From: RCIO01 sp040880025
Lineage (GTDB): Bacteria > Pseudomonadota > Alphaproteobacteria > Rhizobiales > Rhizobiaceae
Direction of reading: 5' to 3'
NCBI GenBank assembly: GCA_040880025.1
Contig: JBBDJD010000022.1
Coordinates: forward strand, 434,001-498,000
DNA length: 64,000 nt
In this document: piece after piece, positions 24,012 through 32,929 of the stretch
Layout of the letters: the number at the start of each line of letters is the position of its first letter
Numbering within the stretch: the stretch's first letter is position 1
Notes under the pieces: model-generated
Databases searched by the model: none
Seen by the model: only the letters and a program-made list of their open reading frames with translations
Told to the model about the DNA's origin: nothing
Program-made: the position numbers and the translations under genes

Positions 24012-26003
24012 ATGTCCGGCTGGTCCCTCATCAGGCTCTACACGATCGCAGTCTATCTGTTCATGTTCCTGCCGGTCGCGGTGGTCGTGCTGCTGTCGTT
24101 CAATTCCAGCCAGTTCGGCGCTTTCCCGATGGAAGGGTTGAGCCTGCGCTGGTTCATCGAACTGTGGAACAACGATGCCATCGTCCGCGCTTTCCGCGTC
24201 TCGTTGCTGCTCGGCGCGTTGACGGCGGTCATCTCCACGGTGCTGGGGATCCTGGCTGCGCTGGCGCTGGTGCGTTACAACTTCCGGGGCAAGAACACGA
24301 TTTCCACGCTGCTCATTGCCCCGATCCTCATTCCCGAGGTGGTGCTGGCGGTGGCGCTGCTGCTTTTCCTGCGCTGGCTCAGCCTGCCGCGAAGCTTTTT
24401 TCTGCTCCTCCTCGGCCACGTGGTCTTCACGCTGCCTTTTGTGCTTCTCGTGGTGCAGGCGCGGCTTGTGTCCATCAAGCGCGAATATGAGGAGGCCGCG
24501 CTCAGCCTCGGTGCGGGACCGATCCAGACCTTCTTTTCGATCACGCTGCCGCTGCTCATGCCGGCCGTGTTCGCGGGCATGGTCTTCGCCTTCACGATCT
24601 CTTTCGACGACATCACCGGCACGATGTTCTGGAAGCCGGGAGGCGTGGAGACGGTGCCGACCCAGATCTTCGCCATGTTGCGCAACTCCATCTCGCCGGA
24701 AATCAACGCGCTCGGAACCGTGATGATCGTCATGACGGTCGCGGTTCCGGTCGCGGGCATGGGAGTGGCGCGCTGGATGGCGGCGAGACGCCAACAACAG
24801 GAGTACGCCCGCGGCTCCAGGGAAACGACGGGCATGAGAACCAATGGGAGTATTTCGATGGACAATACCAGACGCTACGCAAGACTGCTGGACCGCTATC
24901 GCCACGGCGATGTGAGCCGCCGCAATTTCCTCGGTCTGATCGGGGCATCGGCCGCGGCTTACGGGGTGATGGGTAGCCCCTTCACCAAATTCGCGCATGC
25001 GGCGACACCCGACCAGGTCCGCTTCGACGGCTGGGGCGGCATCGTGTCGGAAGCATTCCGCGAACACGCTTTCAACCCCTATACGGAAAAGACCGGCATC
25101 ACCGTGGTCGACGGCACCTTCGGCGGCGCCGACGAGTATCTGGCGCGGGTGCGCGCGAGCCAGCCGGGCGAGTTCAACCTTGCCCATCTGTCGGGCGTGT
25201 TCGACTATTCGCGCTACCATTCGCTGGAACTGACTTCGGAGCTCAACGAGGACAACATTCCGAACCTGCAGAACGTCATTCCGGCGCTGCAGCAGGTGTT
25301 CCGCGATATCACCAACGGCAAGCTCTCCGCCGTTCCCTACGATTATGGCACGACCAGCATCGCCTACAACCGCAAGTTCATCTCCGACGATGAAGTGAAG
25401 GAGAAGGGCGCCAAGGTGATGATCGATCCGGCCCACAAGGGCAAGATCGGCGGCTGGAGCGACTGGAAGACCCGCATCTGGTACGGCGCGCTGCAGACCG
25501 GCCAGGATCCCAACAACATCGAGGATATGGAGGCGGTGTGGGACGCAATCCGCACCAACCGGGACCTGGTGCTGAAGTACTGGGCATCGGGCGCCGAGCT
25601 GATGAGCCTGTTGGCGGAGGAGGAAATCCACGTCACGGAAGGCTGGTCCGGCCGCATCAAGGCTCTTCAGGACCAGGGCCACGACATCGGCTATTTCGAT
25701 CCGCCCGGCGGTCTCGGCTGGCAGGAATGCATCTTCGTCATCAAGGGCAGCCCGATGGAAGCCTGCGAGGAACTGCTCAACTTCATGCTTGAGCCGGAGG
25801 TGGCGATCGCCGTGGCGGAGGGACAGAACTACCCGTCATCGCTCGATCCGCAGAAGGTCGAGATGACCGACAAGGTCAAGGCGCTGCCGGCATTCGACCC
25901 CAGCGGCACGCTCGAAGGGCTCAACTTCTTCAACGCCGACTACTGGAACAGCAACGAGGAAGAGTGGGCCAAGCAGTATTCGCGGGTCGAACGCGGCTAC
26001 TGA
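24012..26003 (+). CDS. PotC-like permease fused in frame to a Tat-type extracellular binding protein
   Basis: One uninterrupted 663-codon frame. Residues 1 to about 270 are a PotC-like permease (six helices; EAA loop EEAALSLGAGPIQTFFSITLP). After a short linker rich in Gln and Arg, an internal Met at residue 283 begins a second protein: twin-arginine signal SRRNFLGLIGASAAA near 302-316, then a PotD/PotF-like binding protein (RFDGWGGIVSEAF, KLSAVPYDYGTTSIAYN, VTEGWSGRI). These are normally separate genes. No stop lies between them, yet a good ribosome site precedes the internal ATG, so the binding protein may be made separately as well as, or instead of, as a fusion. A lost stop or sequencing indel is possible. 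Confidence 0.85.
   Translation: MSGWSLIRLYTIAVYLFMFLPVAVVVLLSFNSSQFGAFPMEGLSLRWFIELWNNDAIVRAFRVSLLLGALTAVISTVLGILAALALVRYNFRGKNTISTLLIAPILIPEVVLAVALLLFLRWLSLPRSFFLLLLGHVVFTLPFVLLVVQARLVSIKREYEEAALSLGAGPIQTFFSITLPLLMPAVFAGMVFAFTISFDDITGTMFWKPGGVETVPTQIFAMLRNSISPEINALGTVMIVMTVAVPVAGMGVARWMAARRQQQEYARGSRETTGMRTNGSISMDNTRRYARLLDRYRHGDVSRRNFLGLIGASAAAYGVMGSPFTKFAHAATPDQVRFDGWGGIVSEAFREHAFNPYTEKTGITVVDGTFGGADEYLARVRASQPGEFNLAHLSGVFDYSRYHSLELTSELNEDNIPNLQNVIPALQQVFRDITNGKLSAVPYDYGTTSIAYNRKFISDDEVKEKGAKVMIDPAHKGKIGGWSDWKTRIWYGALQTGQDPNNIEDMEAVWDAIRTNRDLVLKYWASGAELMSLLAEEEIHVTEGWSGRIKALQDQGHDIGYFDPPGGLGWQECIFVIKGSPMEACEELLNFMLEPEVAIAVAEGQNYPSSLDPQKVEMTDKVKALPAFDPSGTLEGLNFFNADYWNSNEEEWAKQYSRVERGY
24846..24860 (+). 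promoter_or_regulatory. Internal ribosome site and ATG for the binding-protein part
   Basis: GGGAG, seven bases, then ATG at 24858, in frame within the fused reading frame and exactly where a binding protein with its own Tat signal would start. It decides whether the 381-residue binding protein is also made alone. Confidence 0.55.
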
Positions 26004-26075
26004 CGTCAACCGGGCCGCGAAGCGTTCGCGGGAAGCACCGCTTCGCGGCCCAGACCATCCGGAACGGAGTTCCAC

Positions 26076-27179
26076 GTGACCAGTTCAGGCAGCGCAGTCG
26101 CGCTCAGGGGTATCGTCAAGCGGTTCGGCAGCGTGACCGCCGTGCATCGGTTCGATCTCGACGTCGAGGAGGGCAGCTTCGTCACCCTGCTCGGACCGTC
26201 GGGTTGCGGCAAGACGACGACGTTGCGCATGATCGCGGGCCTGCTCGATCCAAGCGAAGGCGAGATAGAGATCAAGGGCCGCAGCGTCACGCGCGTTCCC
26301 ATCCACAAGCGCAATCTGGGCATCGTCTTCCAGAACTACGCCCTGTTTCCGCACAAGACGGTATTCGACAATGTCGCCTTCGGACTGAAATACCGCGATG
26401 TCACGCGCGAGGAGATCGCCGAGCGCGTCCAGAAGGCACTCGACCTCGTGCAGTTGCCGCAGCTCGGCGACCGCTATCCGCGCCAGCTTTCGGGCGGTCA
26501 GCAGCAGCGCATCGCGCTTGCCCGCGCCATCGTCATCGAACCCGACGTTCTGCTGCTCGACGAACCTTTGTCGGCGCTCGACGCAAATCTGCGCGAGGAC
26601 ATGCGCGTCGAACTCAAACGCATCCAGTCGCAACTCGGCATCACCACCATCTTCGTCACCCACGACCAGTCGGAAGCGCTGGCGATGTCCGACCGAATCC
26701 TGGTGATGAGCGCCGGCCATGTCGAGCAGATGGGCGCGCCGGAGGACGTCTATACCGCTCCCGCCTCGGCCTTTGTCGCCCGCTTCCTTGGAAATTCGAA
26801 TCTGCTGCCGTGCAAAGTGGTCGGGCGCGACAAGGAGGTGATGGAGATCGCCGTCGACGGATTGGGAAATCTGAGCATTCCGGCCAGCCGCGCCAGCGGA
26901 ATGAAGCCGGGCGACGATGCGATGATCGTGATACGGGCCGAGAAGCTGGGACTGGGCCGAAAGAATGGCGACGTGCCGCCCGATGCGCTGGCGCTCCCCG
27001 CCGAAGTGACGGCCGTTGATTATCAGGGCCAGGCGGCGCGCTATTTCGTCACCGTCAAGGGGCACACCATGCAGGCGCTCAACCCGATCGAGGAGAGCCC
27101 CTTCAGGCAGGGCGAGCAGGTGACGGCGGTCGTGCGCGGCCGCGACTGCGCCCTCGTCGGCCCGGAACAGCGCCCATGA
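26076..27179 (+). CDS. ABC transporter ATP-binding protein (PotA-like)
   Basis: 367-residue ATPase of the spermidine/putrescine type. Walker A GPSGCGKT at about 39-46, Q-loop FQNYALFPHKTV, signature LSGGQQQR, Walker B VLLLDEPLSALD, switch His in FVTHDQSEAL, and a C-terminal TOBE domain (RAEKLGLG onward). GTG start at 26076 with GGAACGGAG upstream. It completes the importer and overlaps the next gene by four bases, tying transport to catabolism. Confidence 0.95.
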   Translation: MTSSGSAVALRGIVKRFGSVTAVHRFDLDVEEGSFVTLLGPSGCGKTTTLRMIAGLLDPSEGEIEIKGRSVTRVPIHKRNLGIVFQNYALFPHKTVFDNVAFGLKYRDVTREEIAERVQKALDLVQLPQLGDRYPRQLSGGQQQRIALARAIVIEPDVLLLDEPLSALDANLREDMRVELKRIQSQLGITTIFVTHDQSEALAMSDRILVMSAGHVEQMGAPEDVYTAPASAFVARFLGNSNLLPCKVVGRDKEVMEIAVDGLGNLSIPASRASGMKPGDDAMIVIRAEKLGLGRKNGDVPPDALALPAEVTAVDYQGQAARYFVTVKGHTMQALNPIEESPFRQGEQVTAVVRGRDCALVGPEQRP

Positions 27180-28537
27180 ACATTGAGTTCGCCGCGCAGC
27201 CCTCAAACCTCTTCTATCAGTCCCGCCAGCGTCGGCCGCTGGTCGGCGAGGCGCGCGGCATCTACATCTGGGACGTTGACGGCCGCCGCTTCATCGACGG
27301 ATCGAGCGGCGCCATGGTGGCCAATATCGGCCATGGCAATGAGCGCGTGCTCGACGCCATGCGCACGCAGATGGCCAAGGCGACCTTCGCCTACCGGCTT
27401 CACTTCGAGAACGAACCGGCCGAGCGCCTCGCAAGGCTGACCGCGTCGAAGATGCCGGAAGGGCTCGACCGCGTCTTCTTCGTCTCGGGCGGTTCGGAGG
27501 CGGTGGAAAGCGCCATTAAGCTCGCCCGGCAATATGCGGTGGCGACCGGCCAGTCGGACCGCTGGAAGATCATCTCGCGTTATCCTTCCTATCATGGCTC
27601 CACACTCGGCTCCCTGGCGCTGACCGGCATGGAACTGATGAGCAAGCCGTTCGAGCCGATGCTGCGCGAGATGCCGAAGATTCCGGCGCCAACCTGTTAT
27701 CTCGATCGAGACGAACTTTCGATCGACGAACGCGGCCTGCGCTACGCCGAGATGCTGCGCGACGAGATCGAGCGGCAGGGACCGGACAGCGTGCTGGGTT
27801 TCATCATGGAGCCGGTGGGCGGGGCCGCGACCGGCGGCCTTGTGGCGCCCGACAGCTATTACGAGCGCGTCGCCGAGATCTGCCGCGAATACGGCATTCT
27901 CCTTATTCTCGACGAGGTGATGACGGGTGCGGGACGCACGGGCCGCTTCCTGGCCGCCGAGCACTGGGACCTGAAGCCGGACATCATCGTGCTGTCGAAA
28001 GGCTTCGCGGCCGGCTATGCGCCGCTCGGCGCCATGGTGGCGCATCGCGATATCGTGGAGCCGGTATTGGCGGCCGGAGGCTTCATCCATGGCTTCACCT
28101 ATGCCGGCAATCCGCTCGCCTGCGCGGCCGGTCTCGCGGTGCTGGAAGAAATCGACAGGCTGGAACTGTGCGCCAATGCCGAGGAAATGGGCGAGGTTCT
28201 CAAGGCGGAACTGATCGGCCTGAAGGCGCGCTATCCCTTCATCGGAGACGTGCGCGGCAAGGGGCTTCTGCTGGCCTTCGAGCTGGTCGCCGACGCCGAA
28301 ACCATGACCCCGCTGGCCAAGGGTCTCGACGCCCATATCCATCTGGTCGAGGAAGCCTATTCGCGTGGGCTGATCCTCTATTCACGCCGCACCCGCGGCG
28401 GTCTGGAGGGCGATCACTTCATGGTCTGTCCGCCGCTGATCGTCAGCCGTCAACAGATCGGCGAGATCATGGAAGTGCTGACCGACAGTCTCGACGCCTT
28501 CGCCGACCGGTTCGGGTTGCCGCGCGGAAAGCGCTGA
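27176..28537 (+). CDS. Class III aminotransferase (PLP-dependent)
   Basis: 453-residue omega-amino acid/diamine-type transaminase. PLP features: VSGGSEAVESAIKLARQYA (phosphate and cofactor contacts), LILDEVMTGAGRTG, and the Schiff-base lysine in VLSKGFAAGYAPLGAM. The start codon overlaps potA's stop. In this operon it most likely removes the amino group from an imported amine or omega-amino acid, giving an aldehyde or keto acid. It is followed two bases later by BKACE, which cleaves beta-keto acids. Confidence 0.93.
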   Translation: MNIEFAAQPSNLFYQSRQRRPLVGEARGIYIWDVDGRRFIDGSSGAMVANIGHGNERVLDAMRTQMAKATFAYRLHFENEPAERLARLTASKMPEGLDRVFFVSGGSEAVESAIKLARQYAVATGQSDRWKIISRYPSYHGSTLGSLALTGMELMSKPFEPMLREMPKIPAPTCYLDRDELSIDERGLRYAEMLRDEIERQGPDSVLGFIMEPVGGAATGGLVAPDSYYERVAEICREYGILLILDEVMTGAGRTGRFLAAEHWDLKPDIIVLSKGFAAGYAPLGAMVAHRDIVEPVLAAGGFIHGFTYAGNPLACAAGLAVLEEIDRLELCANAEEMGEVLKAELIGLKARYPFIGDVRGKGLLLAFELVADAETMTPLAKGLDAHIHLVEEAYSRGLILYSRRTRGGLEGDHFMVCPPLIVSRQQIGEIMEVLTDSLDAFADRFGLPRGKR

Positions 28538-28539
28538 TC

Positions 28540-29472
28540 ATGGCCGATGGCATCATCCTCACCTGCGCCCTGACAGGCTCCATTCACACGCCCACAATGA
28601 GCCCCCATCTGCCGGTTACCGCCGACGAGATGGTGGAGCAGGCGCTGGGCGCGGCCGAAGCCGGCGCGTCGGTGCTGCACCTGCATGCACGCGATCCGCG
28701 CACCGGTATGCCGAGCGCCAGGGTAGAGGATTTCATGGCCTTCCTGCCGCGCATCCGCCAGCAGTCGGACGCGGTGATCAACATCTCAACAGGCGGCTCG
28801 TCGCAAATGGGCCTGGAAGAGCGGCTGGCGCCTGCCCTGGCGGCAAAGCCGGAAATGTGCTCGCTCAACATGGGCTCAATGAATTTCGGCATCTTCCCGC
28901 TTGCCGCCAGGCATGAGGCCTGGAAACATGATTGGGAACCGGAATTTCTCGAGGCCACCCGCGACGTGGTGTTCACCAACACCTTCGCCGACATTGAGCA
29001 CATATTGACGGAACTCGGCGAAGGCTGCGGGACGCGCTTCGAGTTCGAGTGCTACGATGCGGGCCACATCCAGACCGTCGCCTATTATCTGAAGCAGGGC
29101 CTCATCCGCCCGCCCATCTTCATCCAGTTCGTGCTCGGCATTCTCGGCGGCATCGACGCAAGCCCGGAAACGCTGGTGTTCATGAAGTCGACCGCCGACC
29201 GGCTGCTGGGCGACGCCTACCGCTTCTCCGTACTTGCTGCCGGCCGCCACCAGATGCGGCTCGGTACAATGGGCACCATTATGGGCGGTAACGTCCGTGT
29301 CGGGCTCGAGGACAGCCTCACCGACGGAGCCGGGCGGGACCTGGCCCCCGACAACGCACATCAGGTGGCGCGTATCCGGCGCATTCTTGAGGAAATGGGT
29401 TTCGCCGTTGCAAGCCCGGAGGAAGCGCGCGCCATGCTCAATCTCAAGGGCGGCGATCGCGTCGCCTTCTGA
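28540..29472 (+). CDS. BKACE-family beta-keto acid cleavage enzyme (3-keto-5-aminohexanoate cleavage protein-like)
   Basis: 310-residue zinc enzyme of the BKACE (DUF849) family that condenses a beta-keto acid with acetyl-CoA to give acetoacetate and a new CoA ester. The metal histidines are visible in VLHLHARDP, the glutamate in RVGLEDSL, and typical segments INISTGGSS and PIFIQFVLGILGG are present. ATG 28540 fits the operon junction; the longer open frame upstream is a shadow of the aminotransferase gene. Specificity differs widely in the family, so the substrate is taken only from context: a keto acid produced by the preceding transaminase. Confidence 0.92.
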   Translation: MADGIILTCALTGSIHTPTMSPHLPVTADEMVEQALGAAEAGASVLHLHARDPRTGMPSARVEDFMAFLPRIRQQSDAVINISTGGSSQMGLEERLAPALAAKPEMCSLNMGSMNFGIFPLAARHEAWKHDWEPEFLEATRDVVFTNTFADIEHILTELGEGCGTRFEFECYDAGHIQTVAYYLKQGLIRPPIFIQFVLGILGGIDASPETLVFMKSTADRLLGDAYRFSVLAAGRHQMRLGTMGTIMGGNVRVGLEDSLTDGAGRDLAPDNAHQVARIRRILEEMGFAVASPEEARAMLNLKGGDRVAF

Positions 29473-29502
29473 GCGCGATATCAGGAACAAGCGGAACCAA
29501 GC

Positions 29503-30534
29503 ATGAAATTTGTCTTCCACGAGGCCCAGCGCCGGCATGATCCCAAACACTTCCTGTCCTCGGGCGCGCCGCAATCCAACCCCGAAGTGCCCGAACGCGT
29601 GAACCGCCTGCTTGCGGGGGCGCGCGCGGCCGGGCTCGAACAGGTCACACCCGGCGACCATGGCCTCGGCCCCGCAGCCGCCGTCCACACGCCCGAATAT
29701 CTGCGCTTCCTTGAGACGATCTATACGCGATGGCAGCGCATTCCCGACGCGTCGCCCGAAGTGGTGCCCAACATCCACCCCGACCGTCGCGACTTCTCCT
29801 ACCCCGCCTCGGCCGTCGGCCAGGCGGGCTACCACATGGCCGACACGGCCTGCCCGATCTCGGCCGACACCTGGGAGTCCATCTACTGGAGTTCGCAAAC
29901 GGCCGTCGAGGCGGCCATGATGGTGCGCGACGGCGTGGCAGCGGCCTATGCACTGAGCCGTCCGCCCGGCCACCACGCCTTCGCCGATCTTGCCGGCGGC
30001 TTCTGCTTCCTCAACAATTCCGGCATCGCCGCGCAGGTTCTGCGCGCCGCGCATGACCGGGTGGCGATCCTCGACGTCGACCTGCATCACGGCAACGGCA
30101 CACAGGGCATCTTCTACGCCCGCCCCGACGTGCTGACAGTTTCCCTGCATGCCGATCCGGAACGCTTCTACCCCTTCTTCTGGGGGTACTCTTCCGAACG
30201 GGGCGAAGGCGCCGGCCTCGGCTACAACCACAACCTGCCACTGCCGCGGGGCTCCGGCGACGAGGTCTTTCTCGACGCGCTGGACGCAGCACTGAAGCGC
30301 ATCGCCTCATACGCGCCCGGCGCCATTGTGATCGCATTGGGACTGGACGCCTTCGAGGGCGATCCGTTCGGAGGTCTGTCCGTCACCACGGCCGGGTTCC
30401 GACAGATCGGCCGGCGCTGTGCCAGCATCGGCGCGCCTGCTGTCATCGTGCAGGAAGGGGGCTATTTGTGCGATGCGCTCGGCGACAATCTCACTGCCTT
30501 CATGACCGGTTTCCGGGAAGGCACGAAAATCTAG
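29503..30534 (+). CDS. Histone-deacetylase-family amidohydrolase (acetylpolyamine amidohydrolase-like)
   Basis: 343-residue zinc amidohydrolase of the HDAC fold. The catalytic His pair is in RPPGHHAF, the metal Asp and His in AILDVDLHHGNGT, another metal Asp in LGLDAFEGDP, and the tyrosine-side loop in QEGGYLCDALG. The N-terminus MKFVFHEAQRRHDP resembles bacterial acetylpolyamine amidohydrolases, which deacetylate N-acetylputrescine or -cadaverine. With a polyamine importer and transaminase in the same operon, an N-acetylated amine is the best guess. Confidence 0.9.
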   Translation: MKFVFHEAQRRHDPKHFLSSGAPQSNPEVPERVNRLLAGARAAGLEQVTPGDHGLGPAAAVHTPEYLRFLETIYTRWQRIPDASPEVVPNIHPDRRDFSYPASAVGQAGYHMADTACPISADTWESIYWSSQTAVEAAMMVRDGVAAAYALSRPPGHHAFADLAGGFCFLNNSGIAAQVLRAAHDRVAILDVDLHHGNGTQGIFYARPDVLTVSLHADPERFYPFFWGYSSERGEGAGLGYNHNLPLPRGSGDEVFLDALDAALKRIASYAPGAIVIALGLDAFEGDPFGGLSVTTAGFRQIGRRCASIGAPAVIVQEGGYLCDALGDNLTAFMTGFREGTKI

Positions 30535-30551
30535 CGGCACGCGTTGAAACC

Positions 30552-31652
30552 ATGATCTCGACCGACATTCTCATCATCGGCGGCGGCATTGCCGGCGCAG
30601 GCATCGCGGCCGCGCTCGTCGGTCGCAAAGATGTCGTCATACTGGAACAGGAAGAGCGGCCCGGCCTTCATTCGACCGGACGCTCGGCGGCGATCTTCAT
30701 CCAGAACTATGGCAATGCCGTCATCCGGTCGCTGAGCGCGGCCAGCCGCCCGCTCTTCGACGCGCCGGAGCCGGAATTTTTCCCCGGACCGCTGTTGAGC
30801 CCGCGTGGCATCATGTTCGTGGCAGACGAGCAGGACCTCCGGCAGCACGAGGACCTTCTCCGGCAATCCGATGGCTTGGCGCCAATCTCGATCGAGGGCG
30901 CGGTCGCCCATGTCCCGTTGCTGAGGCCGGAACGGATCGCGGCGGCCGCTTATGAGCGCGACGCCACCGACATCGACGTCAACGCGCTGCATCAGGGCTG
31001 GCTCAAGAAGGCGCGCAGGGCCGGTGCGCAGGTCTTGGCGGGTGCCGTTCTGACGGCCGCGCGCCGCTCCGGCCGCCGCTGGCTGGTCGAGACCAGCGCG
31101 GGGCTGGCCGAAGCGCGGATCATTGTCAACGCCGCCGGCGCCTGGGCCGATACGATCGCCCGGGCCTGCGGCGTTGCACCGGTCGGACTGGTCGCGATGC
31201 GCCGTTCGATAGCGGTGATCCCCTGCCCACGGGGCTATGATTGCCGGGCCTGGCCGCTGGTCGCAAACTCCGCCGACCGGTGGTACTTCAAACCGGATGG
31301 CGGCCGGCTGCTGGTCTCTCCGGCGGAGGAGGATCCGGTGGAGCCACACGACGCGTTTGTCGACGACATGGCGCTCGCCGAGGGAATCGATCGCTACCAG
31401 CAGGCGGTACGGGAGGAGGTCACGCATCTCGAAGGGAGCTGGGCCGGATTGCGGACCTTTGCACCCGACAAGACTCCCGTGGTGGGCTTCGATCAGAATG
31501 CGGAAAACTTCTTCTGGCTGGCCGGGCAGGGCGGCTACGGCATCCAGACCGCGCCCGCGCTGTCGCTGGTGGCTGCTGGGCTCGTGCTGGGCGAGACCCC
31601 GCGGCTCGGCGTTGATCTTGCCGCCATGGCGCCGAACCGGACAACAATCTGA
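30552..31652 (+). CDS. FAD-dependent amine/amino acid oxidase (DAO family)
   Basis: 366-residue flavoprotein. The Rossmann motif is ILIIGGGIAGAGIAAAL at 6-22, then LEQEERPGLHSTGRSAAIF, NAAGAWAD and a C-terminal GQGGYGIQTAPALS segment, all typical of the DadA/glycine oxidase family. It oxidises a C-N bond to an imine with FAD. ATG 30552 lies 17 bp after the deacetylase stop; the longer frame upstream is a shadow. Last intact gene of the amine operon. The substrate may be the deacetylated amine or a derived amino acid. Confidence 0.88.
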   Translation: MISTDILIIGGGIAGAGIAAALVGRKDVVILEQEERPGLHSTGRSAAIFIQNYGNAVIRSLSAASRPLFDAPEPEFFPGPLLSPRGIMFVADEQDLRQHEDLLRQSDGLAPISIEGAVAHVPLLRPERIAAAAYERDATDIDVNALHQGWLKKARRAGAQVLAGAVLTAARRSGRRWLVETSAGLAEARIIVNAAGAWADTIARACGVAPVGLVAMRRSIAVIPCPRGYDCRAWPLVANSADRWYFKPDGGRLLVSPAEEDPVEPHDAFVDDMALAEGIDRYQQAVREEVTHLEGSWAGLRTFAPDKTPVVGFDQNAENFFWLAGQGGYGIQTAPALSLVAAGLVLGETPRLGVDLAAMAPNRTTI

Positions 31653-31699
31653 ACCGGCGTGTGCGGAGGGGCGGGTGCGGGCAGTTTTCCGACGCCCGG

Positions 31700-31885
31700 C
31701 GCGCCATTGACGTGTTGAAGGGGGAGCCGGCCCTGAACCCATGCTTCACGCGGCTCGACAACGCGCTGTTGCAGCCCCATCATGGCTCGGGCACGGTCGA
31801 GACGCGCAGGGCCATGGACCAGTTGATGCGCGACAATCTCACCATCCATTTCGGCGGCAAACCGGTGTTGACCCCGGTTGTCTGA
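31700..31885 (+). pseudogene. C-terminal stub of a D-isomer-specific 2-hydroxyacid dehydrogenase
   Basis: The frame RRAIDVLKGEPALNP, then LDNALLQPHHGSGTVETRRAM and a closing HFGGKPVLTPV, matches the last 60 or so residues of glyoxylate/hydroxypyruvate reductase-type enzymes, including the catalytic-His region (PHHGSGT, normally PHIGS). The rest of the roughly 310-residue enzyme is missing. A decayed gene between the amine operon and the SDR gene. Confidence 0.7.
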
Positions 31886-31948
31886 GCCGGCTTCGACTGG
31901 GCACGGTCCCTGCAACAGGTTCAAAAGCCGAGAGGAAAAGGACGCAAC

Positions 31949-32716
31949 ATGAGCTTGGAACTCTTCGCCCTCGGCGGGCGGCGAGCCCTGATCACCGGAT
32001 CCGGACAGGGAATCGGTTACGCCCTGGCCGTCGGCCTTTCCGACGCGGGTGCGGAGGTCGTGCTGAATGGCCGTGACGAGGCCAAACTCGCCAGGGCTGC
32101 CGAAACCCTGCGCGCGCGCGGCGCCACGGTACACGAGCTGGCGTTTGACGTGACCGATCATGACGCCGTGCGCAAGGCCGTGGATGCGTTCGAGGACGCC
32201 ACTGGCGCCATCGACATCCTGATCAACAACGCCGGGATGCAGCACCGTTCGCCGCTCGAGGATTTCCCCGCCGACGCGTTCGAGCGGATGTTGCAGACCA
32301 ACATCGCCAGCGTCTTTCATGTCGGTCAGGCGGTGGCACGCCACATGATCGCGCGCAGGCAGGGCAAGATCGTCAACATCTGTTCCGTCCAGACCGCGCT
32401 GGCCCGCCCCGGCATCGCCCCCTACACCGCAACCAAGGGAGCCGTGGCCAACCTGACCAAGGGGATGGCAACCGATTGGGCGAAATACGGGCTGCAATGC
32501 AACGGCCTGGCGCCGGGCTATTTCGAAACCCCGCTGAACCAGGCGCTGGTCGACGATCCCGAGTTCAGCGCATGGCTGGCAAAACGGACGCCCGCCGGCC
32601 GCTGGGGCAAGGTCGAGGAACTCGTCGGAACCTGCATCTTCCTGTCGTCGCAGGCCTCGTCCTTTGTCAACGGCACGACGGTCTTCGTGGACGGGGGGAT
32701 CACGGCCTCGCTGTGA
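31949..32716 (+). CDS. Short-chain dehydrogenase, gluconate 5-dehydrogenase-like
   Basis: 255-residue classical SDR. NAD(P) motif TGSGQGIG at about 15-22, INNAG near 90, catalytic Ser in NICSVQTA, Tyr/Lys in YTATKGAVANL, and the C-terminal VDGGITASL. The opening LFALGGRRALITG and the segment PLEDFPADAFERML resemble gluconate 5-dehydrogenase and 2-deoxy-gluconate dehydrogenases. A ribosome site GAGAGGAAAAGG precedes the ATG. It borders a sugar-acid operon and probably oxidises or reduces a hexonate/keto-hexonate. Confidence 0.87.
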   Translation: MSLELFALGGRRALITGSGQGIGYALAVGLSDAGAEVVLNGRDEAKLARAAETLRARGATVHELAFDVTDHDAVRKAVDAFEDATGAIDILINNAGMQHRSPLEDFPADAFERMLQTNIASVFHVGQAVARHMIARRQGKIVNICSVQTALARPGIAPYTATKGAVANLTKGMATDWAKYGLQCNGLAPGYFETPLNQALVDDPEFSAWLAKRTPAGRWGKVEELVGTCIFLSSQASSFVNGTTVFVDGGITASL

Positions 32717-32929
32717 TACTCGGAAATACTCGGGGTATCTGCACCTGATCTGCCTGATGAAGCTGAGCGTGCCGGACAGATGTTCGCGAACGGAAGCCTC
32801 GGGGCTGCCTACCCGGTCAACGTGCTGCTGATCCGCTTCGGCGTAAAGGAAGGCATGGTGGATCCGCGTGAACAGCTGAGTTGAGAGAAGCCCGGCCTGA
32901 CGCCAACGCGCACTGCCGAAATGGCCGCG
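32717..32929. other. Gap with a short coding remnant, no intact gene
   Basis: Positions 32757-32884 hold a 42-codon open stretch (contains ANGSLGAAYPVNVLLIRFG, then EGMVDPREQLS) with protein-like composition but no ribosome site. It looks like the tail of a lost gene whose family I cannot name. It lies between convergent SDR and altronate dehydratase genes. Confidence 0.4.
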
